Source of the DNA: JBBSMX01 sp038232935
GTDB lineage: Bacteria; Bacteroidota; Rhodothermia; Rhodothermales; JANQRZ01
DNA: 22,756 bases
Assembly: GCA_038232935.1 (NCBI GenBank)
Contig: JBBSMX010000063.1
Location: forward strand, 1 to 22,756
Direction: 5' to 3'
The notes under the pieces are model-generated. The model did not search any database. It was not told the origin of the DNA and saw only the letters and a list, made by a program, of their open reading frames with translations. Each line of letters begins with the position of its first letter. The first letter of the stretch is position 1. The position numbers were made by a program, and so were the translations under genes. Shown here piece by piece: positions 1 through 8,429 of this stretch.

Positions 1-222
1 CTTATTCCATCCCAAGAGCGCCTTTTTCGATTAAACGATATGCCCGATTCAGACCCGACATCGATAAAAGGAAGCGGCGATCTGCTCTGGCTGCACGCAA
101 TTGCAGGTCCGCGTTCTTGAAAAGGCCAAAGTCCAGCTAAGGCCCTAAAGGATTGCCTATTCAGGTCTTATCGACCAAGATAGGTCCATATTCCCGGCAG
201 CGCACAGGAGCAATGCCCCCCT
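1..222. other. Low-GC flank with a possible gene remnant on the minus strand
   Basis: This stretch is visibly poorer in GC than the rest of the window and contains no complete gene. On the minus strand a short open frame runs from after a TAG near base 135 down to a TAA at 2-4. It encodes about 43 residues, ending in AYRLIEKGALGME. Its composition is protein-like and Arg/Leu-rich, vaguely like the C-terminal tail of a DDE transposase, but I do not recognise it and the upstream part is interrupted by stops. The plus strand also has an open frame from base 1 to a TGA at 118-120. I cannot decide between a decayed gene and plain intergenic DNA downstream of the dioxygenase gene. Confidence 0.3.
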
Positions 223-1167
223 TCAGTCGATCGGCTTGAGGTTGGCTACGATCTCGGACCGGCGCGCCTCCAGGAACGGCGGCAGCGCGACGGCCTCGCC
301 GAGCGTCGCCGGGTCCTCGTCCACGGCGAAGCCGGGGCCCTCCGTGGCGATCTCAAACAGGACGCCGTTGGGTTCGCGGAAGTACAGGCTGCGGAAGTAG
401 TACCGGTCCACCTCGCCGCTGTTGGGGATGCCGAGACCGTTCAGTCGCTCGGCCCACGCGTGGTACGCCTCCTCGTTCGGCGTGCGGAACGCGACGTGAT
501 GCACACCGCCCGCGCCCGGTTGCGCGGCGGGCAGGTCTGGCTGGACGGCCACGTGCAGCTCGGCGTGCGGGCCGCCCGCACCCATCTCGTAGATGTGGAC
601 GGTGGAACCGTCGTGGTCGAACGTGCGGGCCGCCCGCATATTCATGACGCGGGTGAGCACCTGCTCCGTGGGAGCCAGGGTCGGCACGCTGATCACGATG
701 GGGCCGAGACCGCGGATCTGGTAGTCGGCGGGGACCGGGCTGCGCTCCCACGGGTGCGTCGCGTCGCCGAGTCCGCCGTCGGCGATGAGGGCGAGGCGTT
801 GGCCTTCGGGGTCATCGAAGTCGAGCACGGCGCGGCCGTCGCGCTCGGCGATCTCACCGATGGTCACGCCCTGCGTTTTCAGGTGATCGCGCCACCACCC
901 CAGCGCCTCGCTTCCCACCACCCGCAGGTGCGTCCGCGTGATGCTGCGGGAGCCGCGCTGCTCGCGGGGCACGTCCCAATCGAAGAACGTCAGGTCGTTC
1001 CCCGCGCTGCCGACGGCGTCCGAATAGAAGAGGTGGTAGGCGCTGACATCGTCCTGATTGACGCTGCGCTTGACGAGCCGCATCCCCATCACGCCGGTGT
1101 AGAAGCGGTAGTTCGCGCGGATGTCGGCGGAGACGGCGGTGAGGTGGTGGATGCCGGTCAGGTCCAT
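223..1167 (-). CDS. VOC-family ring-cleaving dioxygenase (MhqO/glyoxalase-like)
   Basis: The 314-residue protein has two tandem vicinal-oxygen-chelate modules, about residues 3-128 and 150-275. The probable metal ligands are visible: His8 in GIHHLTAVS, a His of GVHHVAF (223/224) and Glu272 in LFEIATEGPGF. The layout and length match the MhqO/YkcA type of ring-cleaving dioxygenase/glyoxalase, cytoplasmic Fe(II)-type enzymes linked in Bacillus to quinone and hydroquinone detoxification. The substrate cannot be read from sequence. There is no signal peptide. It lies 48 bp downstream of the cupredoxin gene on the same strand and is the last gene of the metal operon, which may mean protection against copper-catalysed quinone chemistry; that link is inference. 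The start is the first ATG and has no Shine-Dalgarno. A generic glyoxalase/bleomycin-resistance function is the alternative. Confidence 0.88.
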   Translation of the reverse strand: MDLTGIHHLTAVSADIRANYRFYTGVMGMRLVKRSVNQDDVSAYHLFYSDAVGSAGNDLTFFDWDVPREQRGSRSITRTHLRVVGSEALGWWRDHLKTQGVTIGEIAERDGRAVLDFDDPEGQRLALIADGGLGDATHPWERSPVPADYQIRGLGPIVISVPTLAPTEQVLTRVMNMRAARTFDHDGSTVHIYEMGAGGPHAELHVAVQPDLPAAQPGAGGVHHVAFRTPNEEAYHAWAERLNGLGIPNSGEVDRYYFRSLYFREPNGVLFEIATEGPGFAVDEDPATLGEAVALPPFLEARRSEIVANLKPID

Positions 1168-1215
1168 GCGGAGACGTAGTCAGGTTTCGTGGTGTAGAGA
1201 CGGGAAAGGCACCGA

Positions 1216-1650
1216 TCACGAGTGGACCATGATACTGCCGCGCTGCATGTCCATCCCACAGACGAACTCGTAGTCGCCGCCCTCCGTAGGGGTGAACTCG
1301 ACGGCGACGGGCTCATTCATCGGCAGCTCCGTCTCGGCCACGCCGAAGGCGGGGATGGTCACCTTCGAGGAGCACGCGGAGTCTACGGTGCGGGTGAAGA
1401 CGAGCCGGGCCGGCACGCCGGCTTCGAGGGCGACCGAGCCCGGCCGGTAGCCCATCGGCCCCGCCTCGATCTCGACGACCTGCACGCCGTCTTCCATCCG
1501 AGGCTCGGCTACGGTTTCCTCGGCTTGCTCGCCCGTGGGCGGCGTGGCCTGTGTTACGCCTTCCATTTTATCCATGGGCTCGTCGCCGCCGCAGGCAGCG
1601 AGTACGAGGCTGAAGAAAAGGACAGGAAGTAGGATGCGGAGTGTGTTCAT
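1216..1650 (-). CDS. Cupredoxin-like lipoprotein (copper-binding, periplasmic)
   Basis: The 144-residue protein starts with a lipoprotein signal peptide: hydrophobic residues 5-19, then a lipobox ending LVLAAC with Cys20. An acidic, Thr/Glu-rich linker follows (about 22-55). Residues 56-143 form a small cupredoxin-like beta domain of the Cupredoxin_1 type. Candidate copper ligands are Cys93 (SACSSKVTIP), Cys131 and the methionines of FVCGMDMQRG. The domain closes with GSIMVHS, as in plastocyanin-like folds. The likely role is to hold or deliver copper in the periplasm for the adjacent RND exporter. The gene follows cusA by 28 bp on the same strand, so it is probably co-transcribed. No Shine-Dalgarno precedes the ATG. 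It is not a classical blue-copper protein, because the usual N-terminal His ligand is not evident. Confidence 0.82.
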   Translation of the reverse strand: MNTLRILLPVLFFSLVLAACGGDEPMDKMEGVTQATPPTGEQAEETVAEPRMEDGVQVVEIEAGPMGYRPGSVALEAGVPARLVFTRTVDSACSSKVTIPAFGVAETELPMNEPVAVEFTPTEGGDYEFVCGMDMQRGSIMVHS

Positions 1651-1678
1651 CGGTGTAGGGGTAGGGATGGAAGGTGAA

Positions 1679-4600
1679 TCAAGGGTGGGAATTGTGTGCC
1701 GCGGCGGCGGGGGCGAGTGGCTCGAACGCGAGGGCAGGGTCCGACGATGGGAGTTCTTTTCGGAGCCGCCGCCCCTGCACGACGGCGTAGAGCGCGGGGA
1801 TCATGATGAGCGTGTGGACGGTGCTCGTGACGAGGCCGCCGACCATCGGCGTGGCGATCCGCTGCATCACCTCGGCCCCCGTGCCGGTGCCGATCATGAT
1901 GGGGACGAGCCCGATGATCGTCGTGAAGACCGTCATCAGCTTCGGACGGACGCGGTCCACGGCGCCCTCTTCGAGCGCGTCCTTTAGCCGATCCACGCTC
2001 GTCAGACGGCCCGTGCGGCGGTAGCGCTTCACGGCCTCGTCGAGGTAGACGTGCATCACCACGCCCGTCTCCGCCGCGAGCCCCGCCACCGCGATCAGCC
2101 CGACGCCGACAGCGATGGAGAAGTGGTACCCGAGCGCGAGCATCAGCCACACCGCGCCGACGACGGCGAACGGCAGCGGGATCATCAGCAGGAGTGCCTC
2201 GGTCGCGCTGCGGAAATGAAGGAAGAGGAGCAGGAAGATGATCGCGAGCGTGATCGGGACGAGCACCGCGAGGCGGCGGTTCGCCCGCTCCATGTACTCG
2301 AACTGCCCGCTCCATTTCAGCGAATAGCCCGGCGGCAGCACGACCTGCTCGGCGACGACTTCGCGGGCGCGCTGCACGTACGAGCCCACATCGGCCTCGT
2401 CGGTGAGGTCCACGTAGACCCACGCGTTCGGGCGGGCGTTCTCGCTCTTGATCATCGGTGGCCCCTGCACGAAGCGGAAGCTCGCGAGCTGGCCGAGCGG
2501 GATCTGCGCGCCGCTCGGCGTCGGGACGAGCACTTGCCGGAGCGCCGGGAGGTCGTCGCGGAGGCCGCGCGGGTAGCGGACGTTGACGGGGTAGCGCTCC
2601 AGCCCCTCGACCGTCGTCGTCACGTTCATCCCGCCGACGGCGGCGGCGAGCACGTCCTGCACGTCGCCGCTCGTCAGCCCGTAGCGCGCGGCGGCGCGGC
2701 GGTCCACCTCAACGTCGAGGAAGCTCCCGCCCATCACGCGCTCGGCGTAGGCGCTCCGCGTGCCGGGCAGGTCTTTCACCGCCGCCTCGACCTCGCGTCC
2801 GATCCGCTCCAGCGTCGTCAGATCCGGCCCGGCGACTTTGACACCGACGGGCGTTTTGATCCCCGTTGCCAGCATGTCGATCCGCGTTTTGATCGGCATC
2901 GTCCACGCGTTCGTGAGGCCGGGGAACGCGATGGCCCGGTCCATCTCGGCCGTCAGCTTCTGCCGCGTCATCCCGTCGCGCCACTGGTCCTCGGGCTTGA
3001 GGATGATCGTCGTCTCGATCATCGAGAGCGGGGCGGGGTCGGTGGCCGTCTCGGCCCGGCCGATCTTGCCGAAGACGCGCTCGACCTCGGGAAAGCTCGC
3101 GATGATGCGGTCGGTCCGCTGCAAGATCTCCTTCGCCTCCTGCGGCGAGACGCCGGGCAGCGTCGTCGGCATGTAGAGCAGGTCGCCCTCCCACAGCGGC
3201 GGCATGAACTCGCTGCCGATCTGCGGGAATGGGATGACGGTCTGCCCGAGCAGGAGCCGCTGCACCGGCAGCACGGTGAGAAACAGCAGCCCGAACCCGA
3301 CGACGAGCACGGCGACGGGGCGGCGGAGCGTGCCTCGGAGGAGCGGGCGGTAGGCGCGGATGAAGAAGCGGGCGACGGGGTTCTCGTCCTCCCGCCGGAT
3401 CTTCCCTTTGACGAAAACGGCCATCAGTGCGGGCACGAGCGTCACCGCGAGGATACTCGCCGCCGCCATCGCAAACGTCTTGGTGAGCGCGAGCGGGCGG
3501 AAGAGCCGGCCCTCGACCTGCTCCAGCGTGAACACGGGCAGGAAGCTGACCGTCACGATGAGGAGCGAGAAGAACAGGCTCGGCCCGACCTCCTTCGCCG
3601 CCTCGATCACGGCGTGCATCCGCTCGCGCTCGGTGAGGTCCGGGGCCGCGCCGTCGCCCCCGACGGCCTTCGCCGCGCGCGCCCGCTCGATGTGCTTGTG
3701 CGCGTTCTCGACCATCACGAGGCTCGCGTCCACCATCACCCCGATAGCGATGGCGATGCCGCCGAGGCTCATGATGTTGGCGTTGATCCCGAGCAGGTGC
3801 ATCACCCCGAGCGCGAGGAGGATGCCGACGGGCACCGTGACGACGGCGACGAACGCGCTCCGCACGTGGAGGAGAAACACGAGGACGATGAGCGCGACGA
3901 CGAGCAGCTCCTCCCAGATCCGCGTCACGAGCGTGTCGACGGCCCGGCCGATGAGCCCGCTCCGGTCATACTCCGTCACGACCTCGACGCCCGGCGGCAG
4001 GCCACGTTGCAACTCCGCGAGCCGCGCTTTCACCCGGCTGATGGTCGCCTGCGCGTTCTCGCCGTAGCGCATCACGACGATGCCACCGACGACCTCGCCC
4101 TCGCCGTTCACGTCCACGATCCCGCGCCGGATCTCGGGGCCGAGTTGCACCGTCGCCACCTGCCCAATCGTGACGGGCGTGCCGCCCTCGGCGCGGAGCA
4201 CGACGTCGCGGATGTCGTCGAGGCCGCGCAGGTAGCCCTTCCCGCGCACGATGAACTCTCGCTCGCCGAGCTCCAACAGCCGCCCGCCCACATCGCGGTT
4301 CGAGCGCCGGAGCGCGTCGGCGACGCGGCCGAGCGGGATGCCGTACGCCGCCAGCTTCTGCGGATCGACGACGACCTGGTACTGCTTCTGAAAGCCTCCC
4401 ACCGTTGCCACCTCGCTGACGCCGCCGACGGCCTGTAGTTCGGTCTTGAGGTAGAAATCCTGTACGCTACGGAGCTGGCTCAGGTCGTACGTGCCGGTCG
4501 TGTCGCGGAGCGAATACTGATAGACCCACCCGACGCCCGTCGCGTCGGGGCCGAGGGCAGGGCTCGCGCCCTCGGGCAGCCGGTCCTGGATCTGCGAGAG

Positions 4601-4939
4601 GTATTCGAGCACGCGGCTGCGCGCCCAGTACAGGTCGGTCCCGTCCTCGAAAATCACGTAGACGAAGCTCGTCCCGAACATCGAGTAGCCGCGGACGGTC
4701 TGCGCGAACGGGACGGACAGGAGCGCCGAGGTGAGCGGGTACGTCACCTGCTCCTCGACGATCTGCGGTCCCTGCCCGGGGTAGTCGGTCCGCACGATCA
4801 CCTGCACGTCCGAGAGGTCGGGCAGCGCGTCGACGGGCGTGTTCAGCGTGGCCCACGCGCCGAGCGCCGCCGCCATCAGCGTGACGACGCCGACGAGCAG
4901 GCGGTTGCGGGCGCTCCATTCGATGAGGCGTTCGAGCAT
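1679..4939 (-). CDS. cusA: CusA/CzcA-family RND heavy-metal efflux pump, Cu(I)/Ag(I) type
   Basis: The 1086-residue inner-membrane pump has full length for the HME-RND family: TM1 at about 12-33, a large periplasmic loop (36-335), TM2-TM6 (about 340-510), a second loop (565-880) and a final TM bundle ending near 1065. The proton-relay Asp404 is in GVMVDASLVMVENAHK of TM4. The three methionines that bind and relay Cu(I)/Ag(I) in E. coli CusA (M573, M623, M672) have clear counterparts: Met590 (LLYMPTTLPG), Met640 (DPAPLSM) and Met689 (RIDMLATGIK). This argues for monovalent copper or silver rather than Zn/Co/Cd. It forms the tripartite complex with the CusB- and CusC-like products encoded upstream. 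The ATG lies 3 bp after the stop of the LTxxQ gene, suggesting translational coupling. Confidence 0.95.
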   Translation of the reverse strand: MLERLIEWSARNRLLVGVVTLMAAALGAWATLNTPVDALPDLSDVQVIVRTDYPGQGPQIVEEQVTYPLTSALLSVPFAQTVRGYSMFGTSFVYVIFEDGTDLYWARSRVLEYLSQIQDRLPEGASPALGPDATGVGWVYQYSLRDTTGTYDLSQLRSVQDFYLKTELQAVGGVSEVATVGGFQKQYQVVVDPQKLAAYGIPLGRVADALRRSNRDVGGRLLELGEREFIVRGKGYLRGLDDIRDVVLRAEGGTPVTIGQVATVQLGPEIRRGIVDVNGEGEVVGGIVVMRYGENAQATISRVKARLAELQRGLPPGVEVVTEYDRSGLIGRAVDTLVTRIWEELLVVALIVLVFLLHVRSAFVAVVTVPVGILLALGVMHLLGINANIMSLGGIAIAIGVMVDASLVMVENAHKHIERARAAKAVGGDGAAPDLTERERMHAVIEAAKEVGPSLFFSLLIVTVSFLPVFTLEQVEGRLFRPLALTKTFAMAAASILAVTLVPALMAVFVKGKIRREDENPVARFFIRAYRPLLRGTLRRPVAVLVVGFGLLFLTVLPVQRLLLGQTVIPFPQIGSEFMPPLWEGDLLYMPTTLPGVSPQEAKEILQRTDRIIASFPEVERVFGKIGRAETATDPAPLSMIETTIILKPEDQWRDGMTRQKLTAEMDRAIAFPGLTNAWTMPIKTRIDMLATGIKTPVGVKVAGPDLTTLERIGREVEAAVKDLPGTRSAYAERVMGGSFLDVEVDRRAAARYGLTSGDVQDVLAAAVGGMNVTTTVEGLERYPVNVRYPRGLRDDLPALRQVLVPTPSGAQIPLGQLASFRFVQGPPMIKSENARPNAWVYVDLTDEADVGSYVQRAREVVAEQVVLPPGYSLKWSGQFEYMERANRRLAVLVPITLAIIFLLLFLHFRSATEALLLMIPLPFAVVGAVWLMLALGYHFSIAVGVGLIAVAGLAAETGVVMHVYLDEAVKRYRRTGRLTSVDRLKDALEEGAVDRVRPKLMTVFTTIIGLVPIMIGTGTGAEVMQRIATPMVGGLVTSTVHTLIMIPALYAVVQGRRLRKELPSSDPALAFEPLAPAAAAHNSHP

Positions 4940-4942
4940 GGC

Positions 4943-5488
4943 TTAGTCGGTGTGGCTGCGGAGGCGGGTGTACGTGGCGATCTGTTCCGGTGTGAGCGCA
5001 TCCCGCATGGCGATGTGGACGCGGAGATGCACGGCACGCAGCTCGCCCTGCAGCGCACCGACCTTCGCAGTGATGGCGTCCACGAGGGCGGGCGTCGCCC
5101 GCTCCTGCGCGAAGACGGCGTCGAGCGCCTCCTCCTCCGCGACGAGGCGCGCACCGACCTCTGACGCTTCGCGCACGACCTCCGCCCGCAGCGCCTCGGC
5201 CGTCACCCGCTGCTCCGGGGTGAGTGCGAGCGCGTCGGCGAGTTCGAGCACGTGCAGCGGGCCGGGATAGCCGTTGAGTTCAGCGGCACGGGCGAGTCCC
5301 ATCCCGCGCCCTTCGCGCAGGCCAGCCACCTCGTCGGGTGTGAGTGCCTTGATGGCGGGGTCCGTGGCGGCGTGGACCGGCACGGACTCGGCGCGGCGGT
5401 CGTGTGGATGGTCGTCCTTCTGCGCGTGGGCGCGTGGCGCGCCGAGCGTGAGGGCGAGAACGGTAAGGACGAGCGTGCGGATCAGCAT
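4943..5488 (-). CDS. Periplasmic Spy/CpxP-like LTxxQ protein
   Basis: The 181-residue protein has a Sec signal peptide, with a hydrophobic core at residues 5-17 and a likely cleavage after AHA (21-23). The mature N-terminus is His/Asp-rich (QKDDHPHDRR), a possible weak metal site. Residues 70-175 are strongly helical and carry two LTPEQ motifs (89-93 and 165-169), the signature of the Spy/CpxP/heavy-metal-resistance CnrX-like group. Members are periplasmic chaperones or metal sensors. It is set between the adaptor and pump genes, with 2- and 3-bp spacing, so it is almost certainly made with the efflux complex. A metal-buffering or chaperone role during copper stress is inferred. No anti-sigma or sigma factor partner lies in the window, which makes a CnrX-type sensing role less likely. 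Confidence 0.8.
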   Translation of the reverse strand: MLIRTLVLTVLALTLGAPRAHAQKDDHPHDRRAESVPVHAATDPAIKALTPDEVAGLREGRGMGLARAAELNGYPGPLHVLELADALALTPEQRVTAEALRAEVVREASEVGARLVAEEEALDAVFAQERATPALVDAITAKVGALQGELRAVHLRVHIAMRDALTPEQIATYTRLRSHTD

Positions 5489-5490
5489 GG

Positions 5491-6837
5491 TTAGTTCTCC
5501 ATCTCGTTGGGTGATGACATGTCCATCCCAGCGTGCTCCATCGCGGCGACGGCACCGGAGAGCCGGGCCTCGGAGTCGATGAGGAACTGCGCGCTCGTGA
5601 CGATGGTGGCGCCTTCACTCAGCCCGTCGAGGATCTGGATGTACCCTTCGGCTTCTTCGCCGAGCACGACGGGCTGCGGGCGGAACCGGCCGTCGCCGAG
5701 GGCGAGGATCACGGCGGCCGTGTCGCCGGTGCGGACGACGGCCTCGCTCGGGACGACGGGGCGCGGCTCGCCCGGTGCGCCGAACAGGGTGACGGTGGCG
5801 TACATCCCCGGCTTGATTCGGCCGCCGGGGTTCGGCACGGACACGCGGGCCGTGCCCGTCCGCGTCATCGGGTCGAGCGTGTCGTAGACGTACTCGACGC
5901 TCCCCGTCAGCTCGTCGCCCGGCGCGCTTTCGATCCGCACGACGGCGCGCGTGCCAACGCCGACCCACCCGAGGTCCTGCTCGGGCACATCCACCTGCAG
6001 CCAGAGGCGCGAGAGGTCGACGATCTCCATCAGCTTCATGCCCGGCATGGCCTGCATCCCCTCCACGACCTGCTTCTCGACGACGGTGCCGCCGGCGGGC
6101 GCGTAGAGCGTGAGCGTCCGCTGTACCTCGCCGCTGGTCTCCAGCCGCGCGATCTGCTCCGCGCTGATGTCGTAGAGGCGGAGCCGCGTGCGCGCGGCCT
6201 CCACGAGCCGGTCGGCGTCCGGCCCGCCGCCGAGGAGGTCGCGGTTGCGGAGCGCGAGGAGGTACTCCTGCTGCGTCGCCACGAGGTCGGGCGAGTACAG
6301 GGCGAGGAGCGGCTGCCCGCGCCGGACGCGGTCGCCCTCGGCGTTGACGTACAAATCCTCGACCCAGCCGCCAACCTTGAGCGTCACGGCGTGCCGCCCC
6401 CGCTCGTTGGCCTCGAACGTGCCCGTCGCCCGGAGATCGCGGCTGAGCGCGCGAACTCCGACGGGTGCCGTGCGGACGCCGATGTTCTGGAGCGTCACGG
6501 GGTCGATCTCGACGGTGCCGGGCGCGGCCCCGCTGACGGGCACGGGCTGGAGGTCCATCCCGCAGACCGGGCACTGCCCCGGCGCGTCCTCGACGATCCA
6601 CGGGTGCATTCCGGACTGGTACACGATGCCGTCGCCGTTGAGATCGGCAGCGGCGAGCCGGTTCGCCGGGTCGCCCGTTTCGGCGGCAGGCGCTACGGGA
6701 ACAGCGGCGGTCTCGGCAGGCTCGCCTCGCAGCAGCGTCCACGCGAGGCCGACGAGCACGAGGAATACGACGAGCACGCCCACCACTACGAGCGCTTTCT
6801 TCCGGCGGGGCGGAAGAGCAGTCTGTACAGCATTCAT
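5491..6837 (-). CDS. cusB: CusB-type periplasmic adaptor (membrane fusion protein) with HMBD motif
   Basis: The 448-residue RND adaptor has one N-terminal membrane anchor (about 14-36). A heavy-metal-binding domain follows at residues 72-98, reading YQSGMHPWIVEDAPG then CPVCGMDLQP. The usual first cysteine of the YxCPMHP motif is replaced by Ser-Gly, while Cys89 and Cys92 remain. Residues 110-440 show the lipoyl/hairpin/beta-barrel order of CusB-like proteins, including LYSPDLVATQQEYL and VVEGMQAMPGMKLMEIVDLSRLW. The C-terminus is Met/His-rich (MEHAGMDMSSPNEMEN). It links the inner-membrane pump to the outer-membrane channel and can pass metal to the pump. Its ATG overlaps the cusC stop codon (ATGA), a sign of translational coupling. 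No Shine-Dalgarno is visible. Confidence 0.93.
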   Translation of the reverse strand: MNAVQTALPPRRKKALVVVGVLVVFLVLVGLAWTLLRGEPAETAAVPVAPAAETGDPANRLAAADLNGDGIVYQSGMHPWIVEDAPGQCPVCGMDLQPVPVSGAAPGTVEIDPVTLQNIGVRTAPVGVRALSRDLRATGTFEANERGRHAVTLKVGGWVEDLYVNAEGDRVRRGQPLLALYSPDLVATQQEYLLALRNRDLLGGGPDADRLVEAARTRLRLYDISAEQIARLETSGEVQRTLTLYAPAGGTVVEKQVVEGMQAMPGMKLMEIVDLSRLWLQVDVPEQDLGWVGVGTRAVVRIESAPGDELTGSVEYVYDTLDPMTRTGTARVSVPNPGGRIKPGMYATVTLFGAPGEPRPVVPSEAVVRTGDTAAVILALGDGRFRPQPVVLGEEAEGYIQILDGLSEGATIVTSAQFLIDSEARLSGAVAAMEHAGMDMSSPNEMEN

Positions 6838-8345
6838 CGGAGGTCAGGGTCTGAAGGACGGTCTATCGAGTGGCTGCCCTTTTTCTCTTCCACGTCATCC
6901 CCGCGCAGGGACGCGTCCCGGAGGCGGGGACCCACGGGATTCGCTAAACCTTTGGATCCGTCCCCGCGAAGGCGGGGATCGGAGTCGGGGATGACGGGAT
7001 GGGGGGCTTCATGGGTCGATTCCGAATCGCCAGACGCAGAACCGGGCATCGCCCCGGCCCCGGTGAGGGAGGCGGTACCGAGGGCGCGTTCGAGCGCGGC
7101 CGTGGCCGTGAGATAGACGTGGAGGGCGTCGGCGGCGGCGAGCTGGACTTGGAACCGCATGCGCTCAGCATCGAGGAAGGCGAGGTAGTCCGCCTGCCCC
7201 GTGGTGTAGGCGGCGAGGGTGGACTCGACCGTGGACGCCGCGAGAGGGCGAAGGCGATCCTCGAAAAGCGCCAGCGTCTCATGGGCCGTGCGAACACGCT
7301 CGGCGAGCGTGGCGATCTGCGTCCGGAGCTCCGTGTCGAGCGCCTCCTGCCGCGCCTCTCCCTGCGCCCGTCGCAGGCGGGCCTCCTCGGCCCGCGCCCG
7401 CAGGCGACCACGCTGAAGTGGAATCTTCGCCGAAAGCATGACGCCGAACGCGTCGCGCCCGTCGGCCGTCGGCGGTGCCTCGCGGTCCGCGATGTCGGAA
7501 TACGTGACCCCGACGGTCAGCTCGGGGTAGCGTGCTTTCTGCGCCAGGGCCACCTCGGCCTCGGCTCGTTCCTGCGCCACCTCCAGCGCCCGGACCTCGG
7601 GCCGCTGCCGGAGCGCGAGTGCGAGCAGGGCGTCGGGGTCCTCCGGCAGCATCGGCGGCTCGACGGCGACGGGGTGCCCGACGAGGTCGGGGCAGTCGGT
7701 GAGCCGTGCGAGCGTCTGGAGCGCTTGAGCGCGGTGGGCCGCGAGGGCGTTGAGCCGCTCGCCGAGCCGCTGCGCTTCGAGCTGGATCTGGAGAATGGCT
7801 CCCTGCGGCCCGCGGCCCACTTCGTAGCGGACAGCCGCCGCCTCGGTGAACGCACCGAGCCGCTCCTGATAGGCCCGGACCGTCGCCTCGACGTGGTGCG
7901 CATGGTTGAGGTCGTAGTACGCCCGCTTCACCGCGAAGGCGAGGTCGAGCGCGAGGGCGTCGGCCTCATTTCCGGCGACCTCGGCTCCCAGATCCGCCAC
8001 GCGCTCGCGGAGGCCAAGCGTTCCGGGCCACGGCACCGCTTGCTCGATGCGCCACTGCGAACGCTGGGCGCCACGCGCCGTGAGGATCGGGTACGGAGAC
8101 ACCGTCACGCCGACGGTCGGGTCGGGCAGCGCACCGACCTGAGCGCCGACTTCGGCGAGGGCGGCGGCTTCGAGCCGGGCGGCGCGGAGCGTCGGGTTGG
8201 CGGCTTCGACCTCGGCCAGCAGGGCGTCGAGGCGAAGCGTCGGGGGTTCGGGGGTCTGAGCGCGGGCGGCGAGACTACTGAGAGCGACGCTGCTGACGAG
8301 CACCCAGACGGGCAGCGCGGAGCGCGCTGCGAAGGAAACAGGCAT
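6834..8345 (-). CDS. cusC: TolC/CusC-family outer-membrane efflux protein
   Basis: The 503-residue protein carries a signal peptide (hydrophobic 10-28, probable cleavage after AARA at 29). It then shows the duplicated outer-membrane-efflux-protein fold: long amphipathic helices with the typical NPTLRAARLEAAALAEVGAQ start, a central PEVRALEVAQERAEAEV repeat, and the YLAFLDAERMRFQ end motif. It is the channel of the tripartite metal exporter with the next two gene products. No lipobox cysteine is present, unlike E. coli CusC. The family domain appears to end around residue 425. The last part is odd: residues 450-485 are encoded by a palindromic repeat element (6893-6996), so the natural stop was probably lost or the tail recruited. 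The stop overlaps the cusB start by 4 bp. Confidence 0.88.
   Translation of the reverse strand: MPVSFAARSALPVWVLVSSVALSSLAARAQTPEPPTLRLDALLAEVEAANPTLRAARLEAAALAEVGAQVGALPDPTVGVTVSPYPILTARGAQRSQWRIEQAVPWPGTLGLRERVADLGAEVAGNEADALALDLAFAVKRAYYDLNHAHHVEATVRAYQERLGAFTEAAAVRYEVGRGPQGAILQIQLEAQRLGERLNALAAHRAQALQTLARLTDCPDLVGHPVAVEPPMLPEDPDALLALALRQRPEVRALEVAQERAEAEVALAQKARYPELTVGVTYSDIADREAPPTADGRDAFGVMLSAKIPLQRGRLRARAEEARLRRAQGEARQEALDTELRTQIATLAERVRTAHETLALFEDRLRPLAASTVESTLAAYTTGQADYLAFLDAERMRFQVQLAAADALHVYLTATAALERALGTASLTGAGAMPGSASGDSESTHEAPHPVIPDSDPRLRGDGSKGLANPVGPRLRDASLRGDDVEEKKGSHSIDRPSDPDLR
6893..6996. repeat. Palindromic repeat (REP/MITE-like) inside the 3' end of cusC
   Basis: This 104-bp element is bounded by perfect 11-bp inverted ends, cgtcatccccg at 6893-6903 and cggggatgacg at 6986-6996. 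Inside are a perfect hairpin, tccccgc-gaag-gcgggga (6961-6978), and a second palindromic stretch around gggacgcgtccc (6909-6920). The pattern resembles dispersed intergenic repeats whose translation gives VIPDSDPRLRGD, which is exactly what appears in the CusC tail. It is read through as coding sequence here. Confidence 0.72.
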
Positions 8346-8429
8346 GGGCTAATCGGGTCCGGGAGACGAGCGGCTGCGAGTGGCGGGCGCGGCGCAATGC
8401 GCCGGCCGCCACGGAAGAGCCGGGCCGGA

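Noticed and set aside
151..195. Possible terminator downstream of the dioxygenase gene
   Set aside because: The cttatc/gatagg pairing is only about 5 bp with a mismatch and no T-tract.
2051..4438. 795-codon plus-strand open frame opposite cusA
   Set aside because: His/Asp/Arg-rich antisense shadow of a clear RND pump gene in GC-rich DNA; no family motifs.
5533..7116. 527-codon plus-strand frame opposite cusB and the cusC tail
   Set aside because: Antisense shadow; repetitive His/Arg/Asp composition without motifs.
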